Below, piece by piece: positions 27,934 through 37,023 of a stretch of DNA of 64,000 nucleotides. Each line of letters starts with the position of its first letter. Position 1 is the stretch's first letter. The notes under the pieces were generated by a model that did not search any database, was not told the origin of the DNA, and saw nothing but the letters and a program-made list of their open reading frames with translations. This stretch comes from Bradyrhizobium sp. ORS 285 (GTDB lineage: Bacteria > Pseudomonadota > Alphaproteobacteria > Rhizobiales > Xanthobacteraceae), in assembly GCF_900176205.1 (NCBI RefSeq), contig NZ_LT859959.1, positions 4,237,001 to 4,301,000 on the forward strand, in the 5' to 3' direction. The translations under genes and the position numbers were made by a program.

Positions 27934-28752
27934 TCAATCCCATTTGGGGGCGAAGGCGAAGTTGGTCATCCGCCCTTCCGGGCTGCCCATCGCGAAGATG
28001 TCCGCCATCTCCTGCTCGGACAGCTCGAAATCGAACAGTTCGAGGTTCTCGGACAACCGTTCGATCTTCGAGGTCCGCGGGATCGCCACGACGTTCTGCT
28101 GCACCAGCCAGCGCAGGCAGATCTGCGCCGGGCTCTTGCCATGGTCGCGGCCAATCCGCGTCAGGGTCGGATCGTTCTTGATCTTGCCCTTGGCGATCGG
28201 GCTGTAGGCGACCACGGCCATGCCGTGCCGCGCGCAGGCCTCGCGGACCTTGGTCTGGTCGAGATAGGGATGATACTCGACCTGATCGCACACCAGCGGC
28301 TCCGTCGACAGCGCCATCGCCTCGTCGAGCAGCGCGACCGTGAAATTCGACACGCCGATGTGCCGCGCCAGGCCGAGCGTCTTGGCATGCGCCAGCGCGC
28401 CGAGCGTCTCGGCCAGCGGCACGTGCGAATTCGGCCAGTGCAGCAGCAACAGGTCGACCTCGGAGACCCGCAGCCGGACCAGGCTCTCCTTGGTCGAGCG
28501 TTCGAGATCATTCGGTGCGAAATGCGTCGTCCACACCTTGGTGGTCAGGAACACCTCGTTACGGCGGACGCGCGAGGCGCGCAGCCCCTCCCCGACTTCG
28601 GTCTCGTTCTCGTAGACCTGGGCGGTGTCGATGTGGCGATAACCCAGCGTCAGCGCCTGCTCGACGATGCGGGCGCAGGTCCGCCCTCGCAATTCCCAGG
28701 TCCCGAGACCCAGAGCGGGAATCCTTGCACCATTGGCCTCGATCGTCAGCAT
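27934..28752 (-). CDS. Aldo/keto reductase (2,5-diketogluconate reductase-like)
   Basis: The 272-residue NADPH-dependent oxidoreductase has the complete tetrad: Asp42 and Tyr47 in HIDTAQVYENE, Lys72 in LTTKVW, and His105 in LLLHWPN. The C-terminal cofactor-binding segment AIPRTSKIERLSEN is present. The size and the short loops match the DkgA/DkgB group, which reduce methylglyoxal and other small carbonyls. It lies alone between the TonB-like gene and an HTH gene. Confidence 0.9.
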   Translation of the reverse strand: MLTIEANGARIPALGLGTWELRGRTCARIVEQALTLGYRHIDTAQVYENETEVGEGLRASRVRRNEVFLTTKVWTTHFAPNDLERSTKESLVRLRVSEVDLLLLHWPNSHVPLAETLGALAHAKTLGLARHIGVSNFTVALLDEAMALSTEPLVCDQVEYHPYLDQTKVREACARHGMAVVAYSPIAKGKIKNDPTLTRIGRDHGKSPAQICLRWLVQQNVVAIPRTSKIERLSENLELFDFELSEQEMADIFAMGSPEGRMTNFAFAPKWD

Positions 28753-28827
28753 GGCCGTGCACTCCAGACGCGTGCAGGATTATGTAGGCACTTAGGAGTA
28801 GTTGCCAACGCGCGACCGGTTTTTAGC

Positions 28828-29121
28828 TTAAGTCTTAGCTAAGGCCGCAAACACGGTATCGGGCGCATGCGCAATCACGGTCAGCAGAGCGCGCGCCGGG
28901 CCGCGCGGCATGCGCTTGCCCTGCTCCCAGTTGCGAATGGTCTCGACGGGCACGCCGAGCTTGGCGGCGAACTCCTGCTGCGTCAGCTGCACCCGCCGCC
29001 GGAGATCGCGCACCTCCAGCGGGCTTGCCGGCGTGGCCGTCGACGGCGCCAGCGGAAACTCCCCGCCGTCGCGCAGTTCCACGATCCGTCCGTCCGCCTT
29101 CAGCCGCAAGCGTTGTTGCAT
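28828..29121 (-). CDS. Small helix-turn-helix (XRE-like) DNA-binding protein
   Basis: The 97-residue protein has a basic N-terminus and a C-terminal Cro/CI-type HTH: VRDLRRRVQLTQQEFAAKLG, then VPVETIRNWEQGKRMPRGPA. This form is common in antitoxins of the HigA and MqsA type and in solitary regulators. No toxin-like gene flanks it. It lies upstream of the aldo/keto reductase on the same strand and could influence it. The start codon at 29121 is ATG. Confidence 0.75.
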   Translation of the reverse strand: MQQRLRLKADGRIVELRDGGEFPLAPSTATPASPLEVRDLRRRVQLTQQEFAAKLGVPVETIRNWEQGKRMPRGPARALLTVIAHAPDTVFAALAKT

Positions 29122-29202
29122 GGTCCGACTCCATCTCGATGCCGAGTGTCGCCGAGCCGCGTTAAGGCCGAATTAACGATATAAGTCGTTCAGCCGCTGG
29201 GC

Positions 29203-30621
29203 TTATTTCAAGCCGAACCAGAGCGTCGCGATGCCCAGAAACGAGAAGAAACCAACCACGTCGGTTACCGTGGTGACGAAGGTTCCGGAGGCGACGGCCG
29301 GATCGGCGCGAACGCGCTCCAGCACCATCGGGATCAGGATGCCGCCGAGCGCACCGGCGACGAGGTTGGAGACCATCGCCAGCCCGATCACAATGCCGAG
29401 GCCGGGCGTCTTGAACCAGGCCACCGCGGCGATACCGGTGACGAGCGCGAAGGCGAGGCCGTTGACGAGCCCGACCGTGGCCTCGCGCATGACCACGCGC
29501 AACGCATTGTTCGGCCCGAGCTCGCGCGTCGCCAGCGCCCGCACCGCAACGGTCATGGTCTGGGTGGCGGCATTGCCGCCCTGGCTCGCCACGATCGGTG
29601 CGAGCACCGCGAGCGCCACCATCTGCTGCAGCTGGCCCTCGAACAGGCCGAGCACCGAGGATGCGAGGAACGCGGTGGCGAGATTGATCAGCAGCCAGTT
29701 GAAGCGGCCCTTGGCAATGGTCCAGACGCTGTCGGACAGCTCCTCGTCGCCGGACACGCCGCCGAGCGCCTTGAAGTCCTCGTCGGCCTCCTCCTCGATC
29801 ACGTCGACGACGTCGTCGATCGTGATCACGCCGACCACGCGATTGTCGGCATCGACCACGGGGGCTGCGACCAGATTGTACTTGCCGAACAGCCGCGCCA
29901 CTTCGGCGAGATCGTCGGTGACGGTGATGCGGCGGCGGTCCGCGTCGATCAGCTCGGCGAGCGGCACCGGACGCCGCGCGCGCAGCAGCGCATCGAGCGA
30001 CACCGCGCCCTGCCAGTGTCTGGACTCGTCGACGGCATAGATCTCGTAGAAACGCTCCGGCAGGTCCGGCGTTTCGCGCATGTAGTCGATCGCTTCGCCG
30101 ACGGTCCACGCCGGCGGAACCGCGATGAACTCGGTCTGCATGCGCCGGCCGGCCGAACCTTCGGGGTAATCGAGGCTGCGCTCGAGGACGTCGCGTTCCG
30201 ATGGCGGCAGGCGCTCGAGGATCTCCTCCTTGTCCTCTTCGTCGAGGCTTTCCAGCAGCTCGACGGCGTCGTCGGATTCGAGCTCGCGAACGCCTTCGGC
30301 GACGGTGGCCGGCTCCAGCTCTTCGAGGATCTCCTCACGAACGGCGTCATCGACCTCGTTCAATGCCGAAAAGTCGAAATCGGTACCGGTCAGCTCGACC
30401 AGCCTGACACGGTCCTCGGGCGCGAGTGCTGCGATCAGATCGCCGAGATCGGCCTCGTGCAGCTCGGCGACCTCCGCGCGGAGGAACGCCTCGTCCTCCG
30501 CCGCGATCGCGGCGGTCATCGCCTCGATGAATTCGGCGCGAATCTCACCGGATTCGGTGCGCATCGCCGCGCGATCGGCTAGAGTTGCATCGGCAGGGGC
30601 AACGTCCAATGTATCGTTCAT
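29203..30621 (-). CDS. mgtE: MgtE-family magnesium transporter
   Basis: The 472-residue protein has the MgtE order. An acidic N domain of helical repeats (EELEPATVAEGVRELESDDA and following) comes first, then two CBS domains (HWQGAVSLDALLRARRPVPL and NLVAAPVVDADNRVVGVITI). Five C-terminal membrane helices include AVLAPIVASQGGNAATQTMTV, the conserved pore segment. The soluble part senses cytosolic Mg2+ and gates the pore in characterised members. GAGG sits before the ATG at 30621. It is divergent from the first deacetylase gene, 91 bases away. Confidence 0.92.
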   Translation of the reverse strand: MNDTLDVAPADATLADRAAMRTESGEIRAEFIEAMTAAIAAEDEAFLRAEVAELHEADLGDLIAALAPEDRVRLVELTGTDFDFSALNEVDDAVREEILEELEPATVAEGVRELESDDAVELLESLDEEDKEEILERLPPSERDVLERSLDYPEGSAGRRMQTEFIAVPPAWTVGEAIDYMRETPDLPERFYEIYAVDESRHWQGAVSLDALLRARRPVPLAELIDADRRRITVTDDLAEVARLFGKYNLVAAPVVDADNRVVGVITIDDVVDVIEEEADEDFKALGGVSGDEELSDSVWTIAKGRFNWLLINLATAFLASSVLGLFEGQLQQMVALAVLAPIVASQGGNAATQTMTVAVRALATRELGPNNALRVVMREATVGLVNGLAFALVTGIAAVAWFKTPGLGIVIGLAMVSNLVAGALGGILIPMVLERVRADPAVASGTFVTTVTDVVGFFSFLGIATLWFGLK

Positions 30622-30712
30622 GACGTGCCTCACGAGTTCTTATTCAGACAAATGGTCTGATTTGTGCTTTCACGCATTACATAATCGGCAACAGCGAGCG
30701 CAACGGGAAAAG

Positions 30713-31585
30713 ATGTCTCAGGCGCGGTGGATGACGGGATGGGTAAACGCAGCCGGCGCGCTGGCCGCGCTGCTGGTGATGCACGGCGCCTGCGCCGAGC
30801 CTGCTCCCTGTCCACGCGAGGGCACGCTCGGCACCTCACGCGTGCTCAGCGTGAACCCGAAGAACTATCCCCGCGTCGGCCTGAAGAGCTTCCCTGATAC
30901 CCTGCCGCTGGAAGACGGCGAGGTGATCCTGACCTTCGACGACGGCCCGTCGCCGCCGATGACCAACAAGGTGCTCGCGGCGCTCGCCAGGGAATGCGTG
31001 CGCGCGACCTTCTTTCTGGTCGGCCAGCCCGCGTCGGGCCGCGCCGAGCTGGTGCGGAAGATCGCGGCCGAAGGCCACACGGTCGGCCATCACACCTACA
31101 CGCACGCGCATCTGGCGCACATCACGCCGGAACAGGCCGTCGACGAGATCGATCGCGGCATTGCCGCCGACGAGAAGGCGCTCAACGGCGCCGAGACGAC
31201 CACGCCCTCGACGCCGTTCTTCCGCTTCCCCTACTTCGAATCGACACCGGCGACGCTGGAGCTGCTGCAGTCGCGCGGCATCGCCGTGTTCGGTGCGGAC
31301 TTCTGGGCCAGCGATTGGACCGCGATGTCGCCGCAGCAGACGTTGAAGCTGCTGGTCAAACGGTTGAACCTGGCGCGCAAGGGCATCATCCTGCTGCACG
31401 ATCCGCAGCCGCGCACGGTCGCGATGTTGCCTGCGTTCCTGCGCTACCTGAAAGATCACGGTTATCGCGTGGTCCACATCGTGCCGGCGAAGTCCGAGAC
31501 GGCGGCGGAACCGCAGACTGACCAGCACAGCGGCGAGCAGCACAGCGGCAGCCCCTCGCCTGCCGAGCCGCATGGCGGTGGTTAA
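30713..31585 (+). CDS. Exported polysaccharide deacetylase (NodB homology), copy 1
   Basis: The 290-residue protein has a signal peptide ending near HGACAE and a NodB-type carbohydrate esterase 4 domain. It carries the metal and base Asp pair in ILTFDDGPSPP, the metal-binding His pair in VGHHTYTHAHL, and the later FRFPYFEST and GIILLHDPQPRT blocks. Such enzymes remove N- or O-acetyl groups from cell-wall or surface polysaccharides. It shares the order LGTSR-V-P-L-TFDDGP-NKVL with the next gene, so the two are tandem paralogues. The C-terminal tail is short and His/Ser-rich. Confidence 0.88.
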   Translation: MSQARWMTGWVNAAGALAALLVMHGACAEPAPCPREGTLGTSRVLSVNPKNYPRVGLKSFPDTLPLEDGEVILTFDDGPSPPMTNKVLAALARECVRATFFLVGQPASGRAELVRKIAAEGHTVGHHTYTHAHLAHITPEQAVDEIDRGIAADEKALNGAETTTPSTPFFRFPYFESTPATLELLQSRGIAVFGADFWASDWTAMSPQQTLKLLVKRLNLARKGIILLHDPQPRTVAMLPAFLRYLKDHGYRVVHIVPAKSETAAEPQTDQHSGEQHSGSPSPAEPHGGG

Positions 31586-31819
31586 TCCGCCGTTCAGGGC
31601 CGCCGTTTACGCTTGACTGTCGCAGCGTCGGCGATTCCAGCCGATTGCAATCCGGCAACAGCTACCGGCAAACCGGAACTCAGGACGATGTGATGTCGCG
31701 ACGGCTCAACATCCCTGCTATGTCTCGGTGGGAGCTTGCCAGCAGGGCTGCGACCTATCATGGACCATCGAGGAGCCGGGCTGAAGGATCCGGCCCGGTG
31801 AAGGGAATCGAGCAGCGTG

Positions 31820-33001
31820 ATGCGTGATCGTAAGTCTGCTTGCGTCGGACGGCCCACACGGCTCGCAGTGCTGTTGGGGACTGTCGCCGGAATGGCGTTG
31901 AGCTTGGGATCGTCGGACGCATGGGCCGCGGACTGTCCCGGCAATCCCAACGCGCTCGGCACCTCGCGCACCCTGGTCGTCGATCCGCACGAGCATCCGC
32001 GCCTCGGCGCGATGCAGTACAAGGAGACGCTGCCGCTCAAGGATCACGAGGTGGTCATCACCTTCGATGACGGGCCGCTCCCGAAATACAGCAACAAGGT
32101 GCTGCAGATCCTTGCCGACCAGTGCGTCAAGGCGACGTTCTTCACGATCGGGCGCCAGGCCAAGGCCGATCCCGAAGGCGTGCGCAAGCTCGCCGCTGCC
32201 GGTCACACGATCGGCACGCACAGCCAGAACCATCCGCTGAGCATGAACCGGATGACGCTGGAGCAGGTGCAGCCGGAGGTCGATCAGGGCATCGCCTGGA
32301 CGAAGGCGGCGTTGACCGATCCGTCGGCCCTGTCGCCGTTCTTCCGCGTCCCCGGCCTGCTGCGCGGCGACGCCGTCGAGAGCTACGCGGCCTCGCTCGG
32401 CCTGCAGGTATGGAGCGCGGACTTCCTCGCCGACGATTGGCGCAGCATCTCCGGCGCCAAGGTCTATGAGCTCGCGATGAAGCGGCTGGAGGCGCGCGGC
32501 AAGGGCATTCTGCTGCTGCACGATATCCAGGCGCGCACCGTGGCCGCGCTGCCGAAGATCCTCGCCGATCTCAAGGCGAAGAATTACCGCATCGTGCATG
32601 TCGTGGCGGCAACGCAGGACCGGCCGGCGACGCCGACCGAGCCCGAGGACTGGCTGGTGCACCGTCCGTCGGACGAGACGCCAGTCGCGCATTGGCCGGC
32701 GATCACGCCGGTCGATCCGGCGGGCGCGGAGACCCGCGTCCGCGCCAAGCTCGACGATTTCGGCAATCTGGATGTGCGCCCGGCCGCATCGATCAGCCTG
32801 CCCAAACCGGCCTGGCCACGTCCGGCGATCACCCCGAAAATCGCCACGGCGCCGGCCTTGCCGGCTCCGGCAGCGGACCTGTTCGCATGGCCTCCCGCCG
32901 CACCGTTGTCGGCGCGACGTCACCATCTCGCTCGCATCGAGACTCCCCCGGCCAAGCCGGCCGCTCGACCGGTCAAGCTCGCCAGTCTCCGCAAGCGCTG
33001 A
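31820..33001 (+). CDS. Exported polysaccharide deacetylase (NodB homology), copy 2 with C-terminal extension
   Basis: The 393-residue protein has a signal peptide ending near SSDAWAAD and a CE4 domain with VITFDDGPLPK, IGTHSQNHPLS and GILLLHDIQART. The first 260 residues align along their length with the preceding gene. It adds a Pro-rich C-terminal tail of about 120 residues with basic ends (LARIETPPAKPAARPVKLAS), perhaps wall-binding. A GTG directly precedes the ATG at 31820. The gap between the two paralogues is 234 bases, so they may have separate promoters. Confidence 0.87.
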   Translation: MRDRKSACVGRPTRLAVLLGTVAGMALSLGSSDAWAADCPGNPNALGTSRTLVVDPHEHPRLGAMQYKETLPLKDHEVVITFDDGPLPKYSNKVLQILADQCVKATFFTIGRQAKADPEGVRKLAAAGHTIGTHSQNHPLSMNRMTLEQVQPEVDQGIAWTKAALTDPSALSPFFRVPGLLRGDAVESYAASLGLQVWSADFLADDWRSISGAKVYELAMKRLEARGKGILLLHDIQARTVAALPKILADLKAKNYRIVHVVAATQDRPATPTEPEDWLVHRPSDETPVAHWPAITPVDPAGAETRVRAKLDDFGNLDVRPAASISLPKPAWPRPAITPKIATAPALPAPAADLFAWPPAAPLSARRHHLARIETPPAKPAARPVKLASLRKR

Positions 33002-33075
33002 AGACGTCCAGGCGCATCGTCCAAGAGCATCGTCGCCGTGCGAAGCGACGGGTCGCTTCGCGCGTGGCGTATGAA

Positions 33076-33450
33076 CTACTTCGTCACAAGCTTGCTGACG
33101 CAGAGGATGACGGCCGCGGCCAGGAAGAACAGATCCATATAGGACATCTTCTCGCCGTCTCGCCGCAGCGAGCCGACATCGTTCATCGTCTGCTTGTTGA
33201 CGACCTGGCCGACGGGGCCGTCGCCCAGCATCCCGGACAGCCGGCGAACGTCGGCCTCGAGCTTCTCGATTCGGCTGTAGAAGTGGAACGAGCGCACCAC
33301 GGTGAACGAGCGCATGCCGGCGTAGACCAGGATGACGAGCGCGAGCAAGGCGCGGTTCTGATAGTTCTCGATGTAGTTCAGGCTCATGTAGACCGCGCCG
33401 AGAAATACGAAATTCGACACGAATCGGTAGGCCAGGCCCGCGAAATTCAT
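33076..33450 (-). CDS. Small polytopic membrane protein, unknown function
   Basis: The 124-residue protein has three hydrophobic segments: FVSNFVFLGAVYMSL, ALLALVILVYAGM, and a C-terminal MDLFFLAAAVILCVS. A charged, possibly coiled segment (SRIEKLEADVRRLSGMLGD) lies between the last two. GGGGGAG lies four bases before the ATG at 33450, which decides the start over an upstream GTG. It converges on the second deacetylase gene. Confidence 0.7.
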   Translation of the reverse strand: MNFAGLAYRFVSNFVFLGAVYMSLNYIENYQNRALLALVILVYAGMRSFTVVRSFHFYSRIEKLEADVRRLSGMLGDGPVGQVVNKQTMNDVGSLRRDGEKMSYMDLFFLAAAVILCVSKLVTK

Positions 33451-33674
33451 CTGCTCCCCCACAGGATGTTCGGATCACCGGTGGACCACAGAACGTGCGA
33501 CTAGCGCCTCGCCCCCGCGTTCTGCTCCAACCGCGATGACCGTAGGAGCGCGGACTTGCGAATGTATGAAATGCAGATTTCTGCACCGCAGAAACGGGCG
33601 TCGTTGGTAAACAAGACGCTGCGTTGAGCCGCCGGCTGCAGCCTGAAATTGCGGGCTGCAGCCGCTTTCGCGGC

Positions 33675-34913
33675 TTACGCGCCGAAGCGCGCCGGCGCGC
33701 AGGCCGCGACGTCGACGCTCGCATCCTCGCCGCTCATCAGCTCGGCGAGGATGCGGCCGGTCGCCGGTCCGAGCGTGAAGCCCTGATGACCGTGCCCAAA
33801 ATGCAGCCACAGGCCCTTGTGCCGCGCGGCTGGGCCGACGACCGGCAGCATGTCCGGCATGCACGGCCGTGTGCCGATCCACGGCTCGGGCTCGACCGGC
33901 TTTCCGAGATCAATCAACTGGCGCGCGGCCGCTTCGGCCTTGCCGAGTTGAACCGGCGTCGGCTTCGCATCCGGCGACGACAGCTCCGCGCCGGTGGTGA
34001 TGCGCACGCCCTTCGCCATCGGGTTCATCAGATAGCCGAACGCGGCATCGCGCAGCGGCAGGTCGAGCGGCGCGCCGCCTGAGTAGTGCCGGTGATAGCC
34101 GCGCTTGCGCACCATCGGAATGTCCATGCCGAAGCGCTTCAGGAACTCCGGCGACCACGGACCGAGCGCGACCACCGCGGCCTCGGCCTCGATGTGGCCC
34201 TCCTGCGTCGTCACCGCCCAGCCGCTGCCCTGTTGTGCGAGCGTCGTCGCATCGCCCACCAGCAGCTTGCCGCCACGCTTGACGAACAAGTCGGCATAGG
34301 ACGTGACGAGACTGCCGGGATCGGACACCGTCCAAGGCTCCTGCCAATGCAGGCCGCCGATGCCGCTATCGGTGAGGCCGGGCTCGGCCTTCGCCAGCTC
34401 GCTCGCGCTGAGCAGCTTGAACTTGACGCCGAACGCCTTGCCGACCGCTTCGGCCTCCTTGGCTTCCTTGTCGAACTGCGCCTGCGTCCGGTGCAGCACC
34501 CGGAAGCCGTCGCGGCGCACCAGATTGCCGGCGCCGGCGGCCTGGATCAGCGGCTCGTGCTCGGGCGCGGCGCGCGCAATCAGCTGCGCATAGGTCCGCG
34601 TCAGCACCTCATGGCGCGCGGGAAACGAATTCCACCAGTAACGCAGCAACGGCTTGACGTGATGCGGCAAGGCCATCAGCCGGTAGTGCACGTCGTTGGT
34701 GCGCGCCAGCGCGATATCGAGCACGCCGGCGAGGTCATAGGGCATCGCATACGGCCGGACGGCCTCACTCTGGATGATGCCGGCATTGCCGTAGCTGGTC
34801 TCGCGGCCGGGCTCGCGGCGGTCGACCAGCGCCACCGACCAGCCCCTGCTCTGCAGATGCAGCGCCGTGCCGACGCCCACCATGCCGCCTCCGAGAACGA
34901 TTGCGCTCCGCAT
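33675..34913 (-). CDS. FAD-dependent D-amino-acid dehydrogenase-like oxidoreductase (DadA/DAO family)
   Basis: The 412-residue flavoenzyme starts with the dinucleotide-binding motif SAIVLGGGMVGVGTALHLQ and the ribose-binding Asp/Arg (LVDRREPGRETSYGN). The C-terminal FAD loop HFGHGHQGFTLGPATGR is present. The family oxidises D-amino acids or N-substituted amines to imino acids. RidA, which hydrolyses such imines, begins a short way upstream on the same strand, and an amidase precedes that. I chose the ATG at 34913; an ATG at 34919 is too close to the GGGAG. Confidence 0.85.
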   Translation of the reverse strand: MRSAIVLGGGMVGVGTALHLQSRGWSVALVDRREPGRETSYGNAGIIQSEAVRPYAMPYDLAGVLDIALARTNDVHYRLMALPHHVKPLLRYWWNSFPARHEVLTRTYAQLIARAAPEHEPLIQAAGAGNLVRRDGFRVLHRTQAQFDKEAKEAEAVGKAFGVKFKLLSASELAKAEPGLTDSGIGGLHWQEPWTVSDPGSLVTSYADLFVKRGGKLLVGDATTLAQQGSGWAVTTQEGHIEAEAAVVALGPWSPEFLKRFGMDIPMVRKRGYHRHYSGGAPLDLPLRDAAFGYLMNPMAKGVRITTGAELSSPDAKPTPVQLGKAEAAARQLIDLGKPVEPEPWIGTRPCMPDMLPVVGPAARHKGLWLHFGHGHQGFTLGPATGRILAELMSGEDASVDVAACAPARFGA

Positions 34914-34928
34914 CGTCATCACTCCCAA

Positions 34929-35279
34929 TCAGGTCCGCGCCGCCGCGACGACGGTGACCTCTAGCCGAACATCCGCGATCATCTGCGCCTGCACCGTGGT
35001 GCGCACCGGCAGCGGATCCTTGAAGTGCTTGCGATAGGCTGCGTTGTATTCGGCAAAGTCCGCCTTGTCGGCGAGATGCACCATGCAGGACACGATATCG
35101 TCGAGCGTCAGCCCCTCGCCCGCCAGCGTCTCCGAGATGTGCTTGAACACCAGGTCCGTCTGCGCGGTGATGCCCTCGGGAATGCTGCCGTCATCGGCGA
35201 CCGGGACCTCGCCCGACAGGAACACCAGTCCGCCGGCGCGGCGCACCAGCGAGAACGGCCATGAGTTTGCGTCGGACAT
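34929..35279 (-). CDS. RidA-family reactive imine/enamine deaminase
   Basis: The 116-residue protein belongs to the RidA/YjgF/UK114 family, which hydrolyses reactive 2-aminoacrylate and related imines. Visible family features are LVFLSGEVPVADDG, TDLVFKHISETLAGEG and the C-terminal VRTTVQAQMIADVRLEV. The usual catalytic Arg of strict RidA is in the VRTTV segment. CTGGAG precedes the ATG at 35279. It sits between the amidase and the DadA-like oxidase, fitting removal of imino products. Confidence 0.87.
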   Translation of the reverse strand: MSDANSWPFSLVRRAGGLVFLSGEVPVADDGSIPEGITAQTDLVFKHISETLAGEGLTLDDIVSCMVHLADKADFAEYNAAYRKHFKDPLPVRTTVQAQMIADVRLEVTVVAAART

Positions 35280-35316
35280 TGTCAGCTCCAGAAGATGTTG
35301 GTCATTGCGGCCGGTC

Positions 35317-36813
35317 CTAGTCCCAGGCCATGAAGCCCGGCGTCTGCGCCAGCGGCGGCAACGCGGCAAGCTTGGCGAGATCGGGCTGCGGTCGCCGCAG
35401 CTCGGCATCACCGGCAAACGCCTGCTCCAGCGCCGCGGCCACGCCGAGCACCAGCGCATCGCCGCCGCGCGGACCGATGATCTGCAGGCCGAATGGCAGC
35501 CCGTTCTCGTCAACGCCGAGCGGCAGGCTGAGTGCCGGATGTCCCGCCAGCGTCACCGCATAGGCCAGCGCCAGCCAATGGAAGTAGGACTTGGTCGGCA
35601 CGCCGTCGATCTCCGCCGGATACAGCTCCGACCACGGCCGCGGACTGAGCGTGATGGTCGGGCTGATCAGCACGTCGTGCTTGGCGAAGAAGCTCAGATA
35701 GGCGCGATAGATGCGGGTCTGGTTGGCGGCCGCGCGCGAAAAATCCTCAAGGCTGTAGGACAGCCCCTCCTCGACATTGGCACGCACGTTCGGCCCGATC
35801 ATCTCCGGCCGCTCGCGATAATTCTTGCCGTGCTGCGTCAGGAACAGCGAGGCGCGCAGCACCGCGAAGGTTTCATCCGCGCCGCTGCAATCCGGCGTCG
35901 CTTCGGCCGCGTCGGCAAACAGTGGCGCGATGCGCGTCACCCGCGCACGGAAGGCGCGGCGGATCAGTTGCTCGGTCGGCGCAAAGCCAAAATCCTCGGT
36001 GAAGGCGAGCTTGAGCCTGCGCAAGTCGACCTGGGGCGGCACGGCCCAGCGCGCGGGCTGCCCGCGCACCGCCTCGCCCGGCAGCGTGTAGGCGAGCGGA
36101 TCGCGCGCATCGTCGCTCGCCATCACCGACAGCATCAGCGCGGTGTCGGCAACGTTGCGCGCCATCGGCCCGTCGGTCGACAAGCACGACCAGCCATGGG
36201 CACGCTTGTCGCTGGCGACGAGTCCATAGGACGGCCTCATGCCGACGATGCCGCAGAAGCCGGCCGGATTGCGCAAGCTGCCGCCGGTGTCCGAGCCCGA
36301 GGCGAGCGGCGCCATCCCGCAGGCGAGCGCCGCGGCCGAGCCGCCGGAGGAGCCGGCCGCCGAGCGCAACGTGTCGAACGGATTGCCGGTGGCGCCGAAC
36401 ACGGGATTGCGGGTGTTGCCGCCCGCAGCCCATTCCGGCGTGTTGGTCTTGCCGAAGATCACCGCACCCGCCGCCCGCAGCCGCGCCACCGAGGCCTGGT
36501 CGGCCACCGGCACGTTGTCGGCGAGGATCGGGCTGCCATAGGTCGAGCGCATCCCGGCGGTGTCCTGGGTGTCCTTGATCAGCACCGGCAAACCGTGCAG
36601 CGGACCCTTGTCCTCGCCCTTGGCGAGCTCAGCCTCGGCGCGCTTGGCGGCTGCCCGGGCGCCGGCCTCATCGAGGGTCACCACGGCATTGACCGCCGAG
36701 TTGACCGCCGCGATCCGCTCCAGGCAGGACTCGAGCAGCGCCACAGGCGAGATGGCCTTTGATTTCAGCAGCTTGACCAGCTCGCCGGCAGTCTTGTCGC
36801 AAATCGAGTCCAC
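35317..36813 (-). CDS. Amidase-signature family amidase
   Basis: The 498-residue enzyme hydrolyses a carboxamide to acid and ammonia or amine. The Ser-cisSer-Lys triad is complete: Lys80 in PVLIKDTQDTAG, Ser155 in AGSSGGSAA, and nucleophile Ser179 in GSDTGGSLRNPA. Their spacing (75 and 24) equals that of fatty acid amide hydrolase. The substrate is not clear. Start is GTG at 36813 after AGAGAAG. It leads the minus-strand set amidase, ridA, dadA-like, and is divergent from an XRE-cupin regulator. Confidence 0.9.
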   Translation of the reverse strand: MDSICDKTAGELVKLLKSKAISPVALLESCLERIAAVNSAVNAVVTLDEAGARAAAKRAEAELAKGEDKGPLHGLPVLIKDTQDTAGMRSTYGSPILADNVPVADQASVARLRAAGAVIFGKTNTPEWAAGGNTRNPVFGATGNPFDTLRSAAGSSGGSAAALACGMAPLASGSDTGGSLRNPAGFCGIVGMRPSYGLVASDKRAHGWSCLSTDGPMARNVADTALMLSVMASDDARDPLAYTLPGEAVRGQPARWAVPPQVDLRRLKLAFTEDFGFAPTEQLIRRAFRARVTRIAPLFADAAEATPDCSGADETFAVLRASLFLTQHGKNYRERPEMIGPNVRANVEEGLSYSLEDFSRAAANQTRIYRAYLSFFAKHDVLISPTITLSPRPWSELYPAEIDGVPTKSYFHWLALAYAVTLAGHPALSLPLGVDENGLPFGLQIIGPRGGDALVLGVAAALEQAFAGDAELRRPQPDLAKLAALPPLAQTPGFMAWD

Positions 36814-37023
36814 AGGGCTTCTCTTTTCTGTTTCGGAAAACTATTTAGCACATAAGAAATCGAATGCACGACTTAAAAACGCAATGTTCCACCGCGCGTC
36901 ACGCATGGGCGTGAGCCCCCGGTCCAGCCCATTGATTCACCAACCAGTTTCGCGCGACATTCCCCGACTGCCGGCCGCGCCGCAGACAACCCGATCCGCT
37001 AACGGATTTTCCGGAGCCCTGAA

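Noticed and set aside
31718..33724. Minus-strand open frame of about 670 codons
   Set aside because: Antisense to the second deacetylase, whose CE4 motifs are clear.
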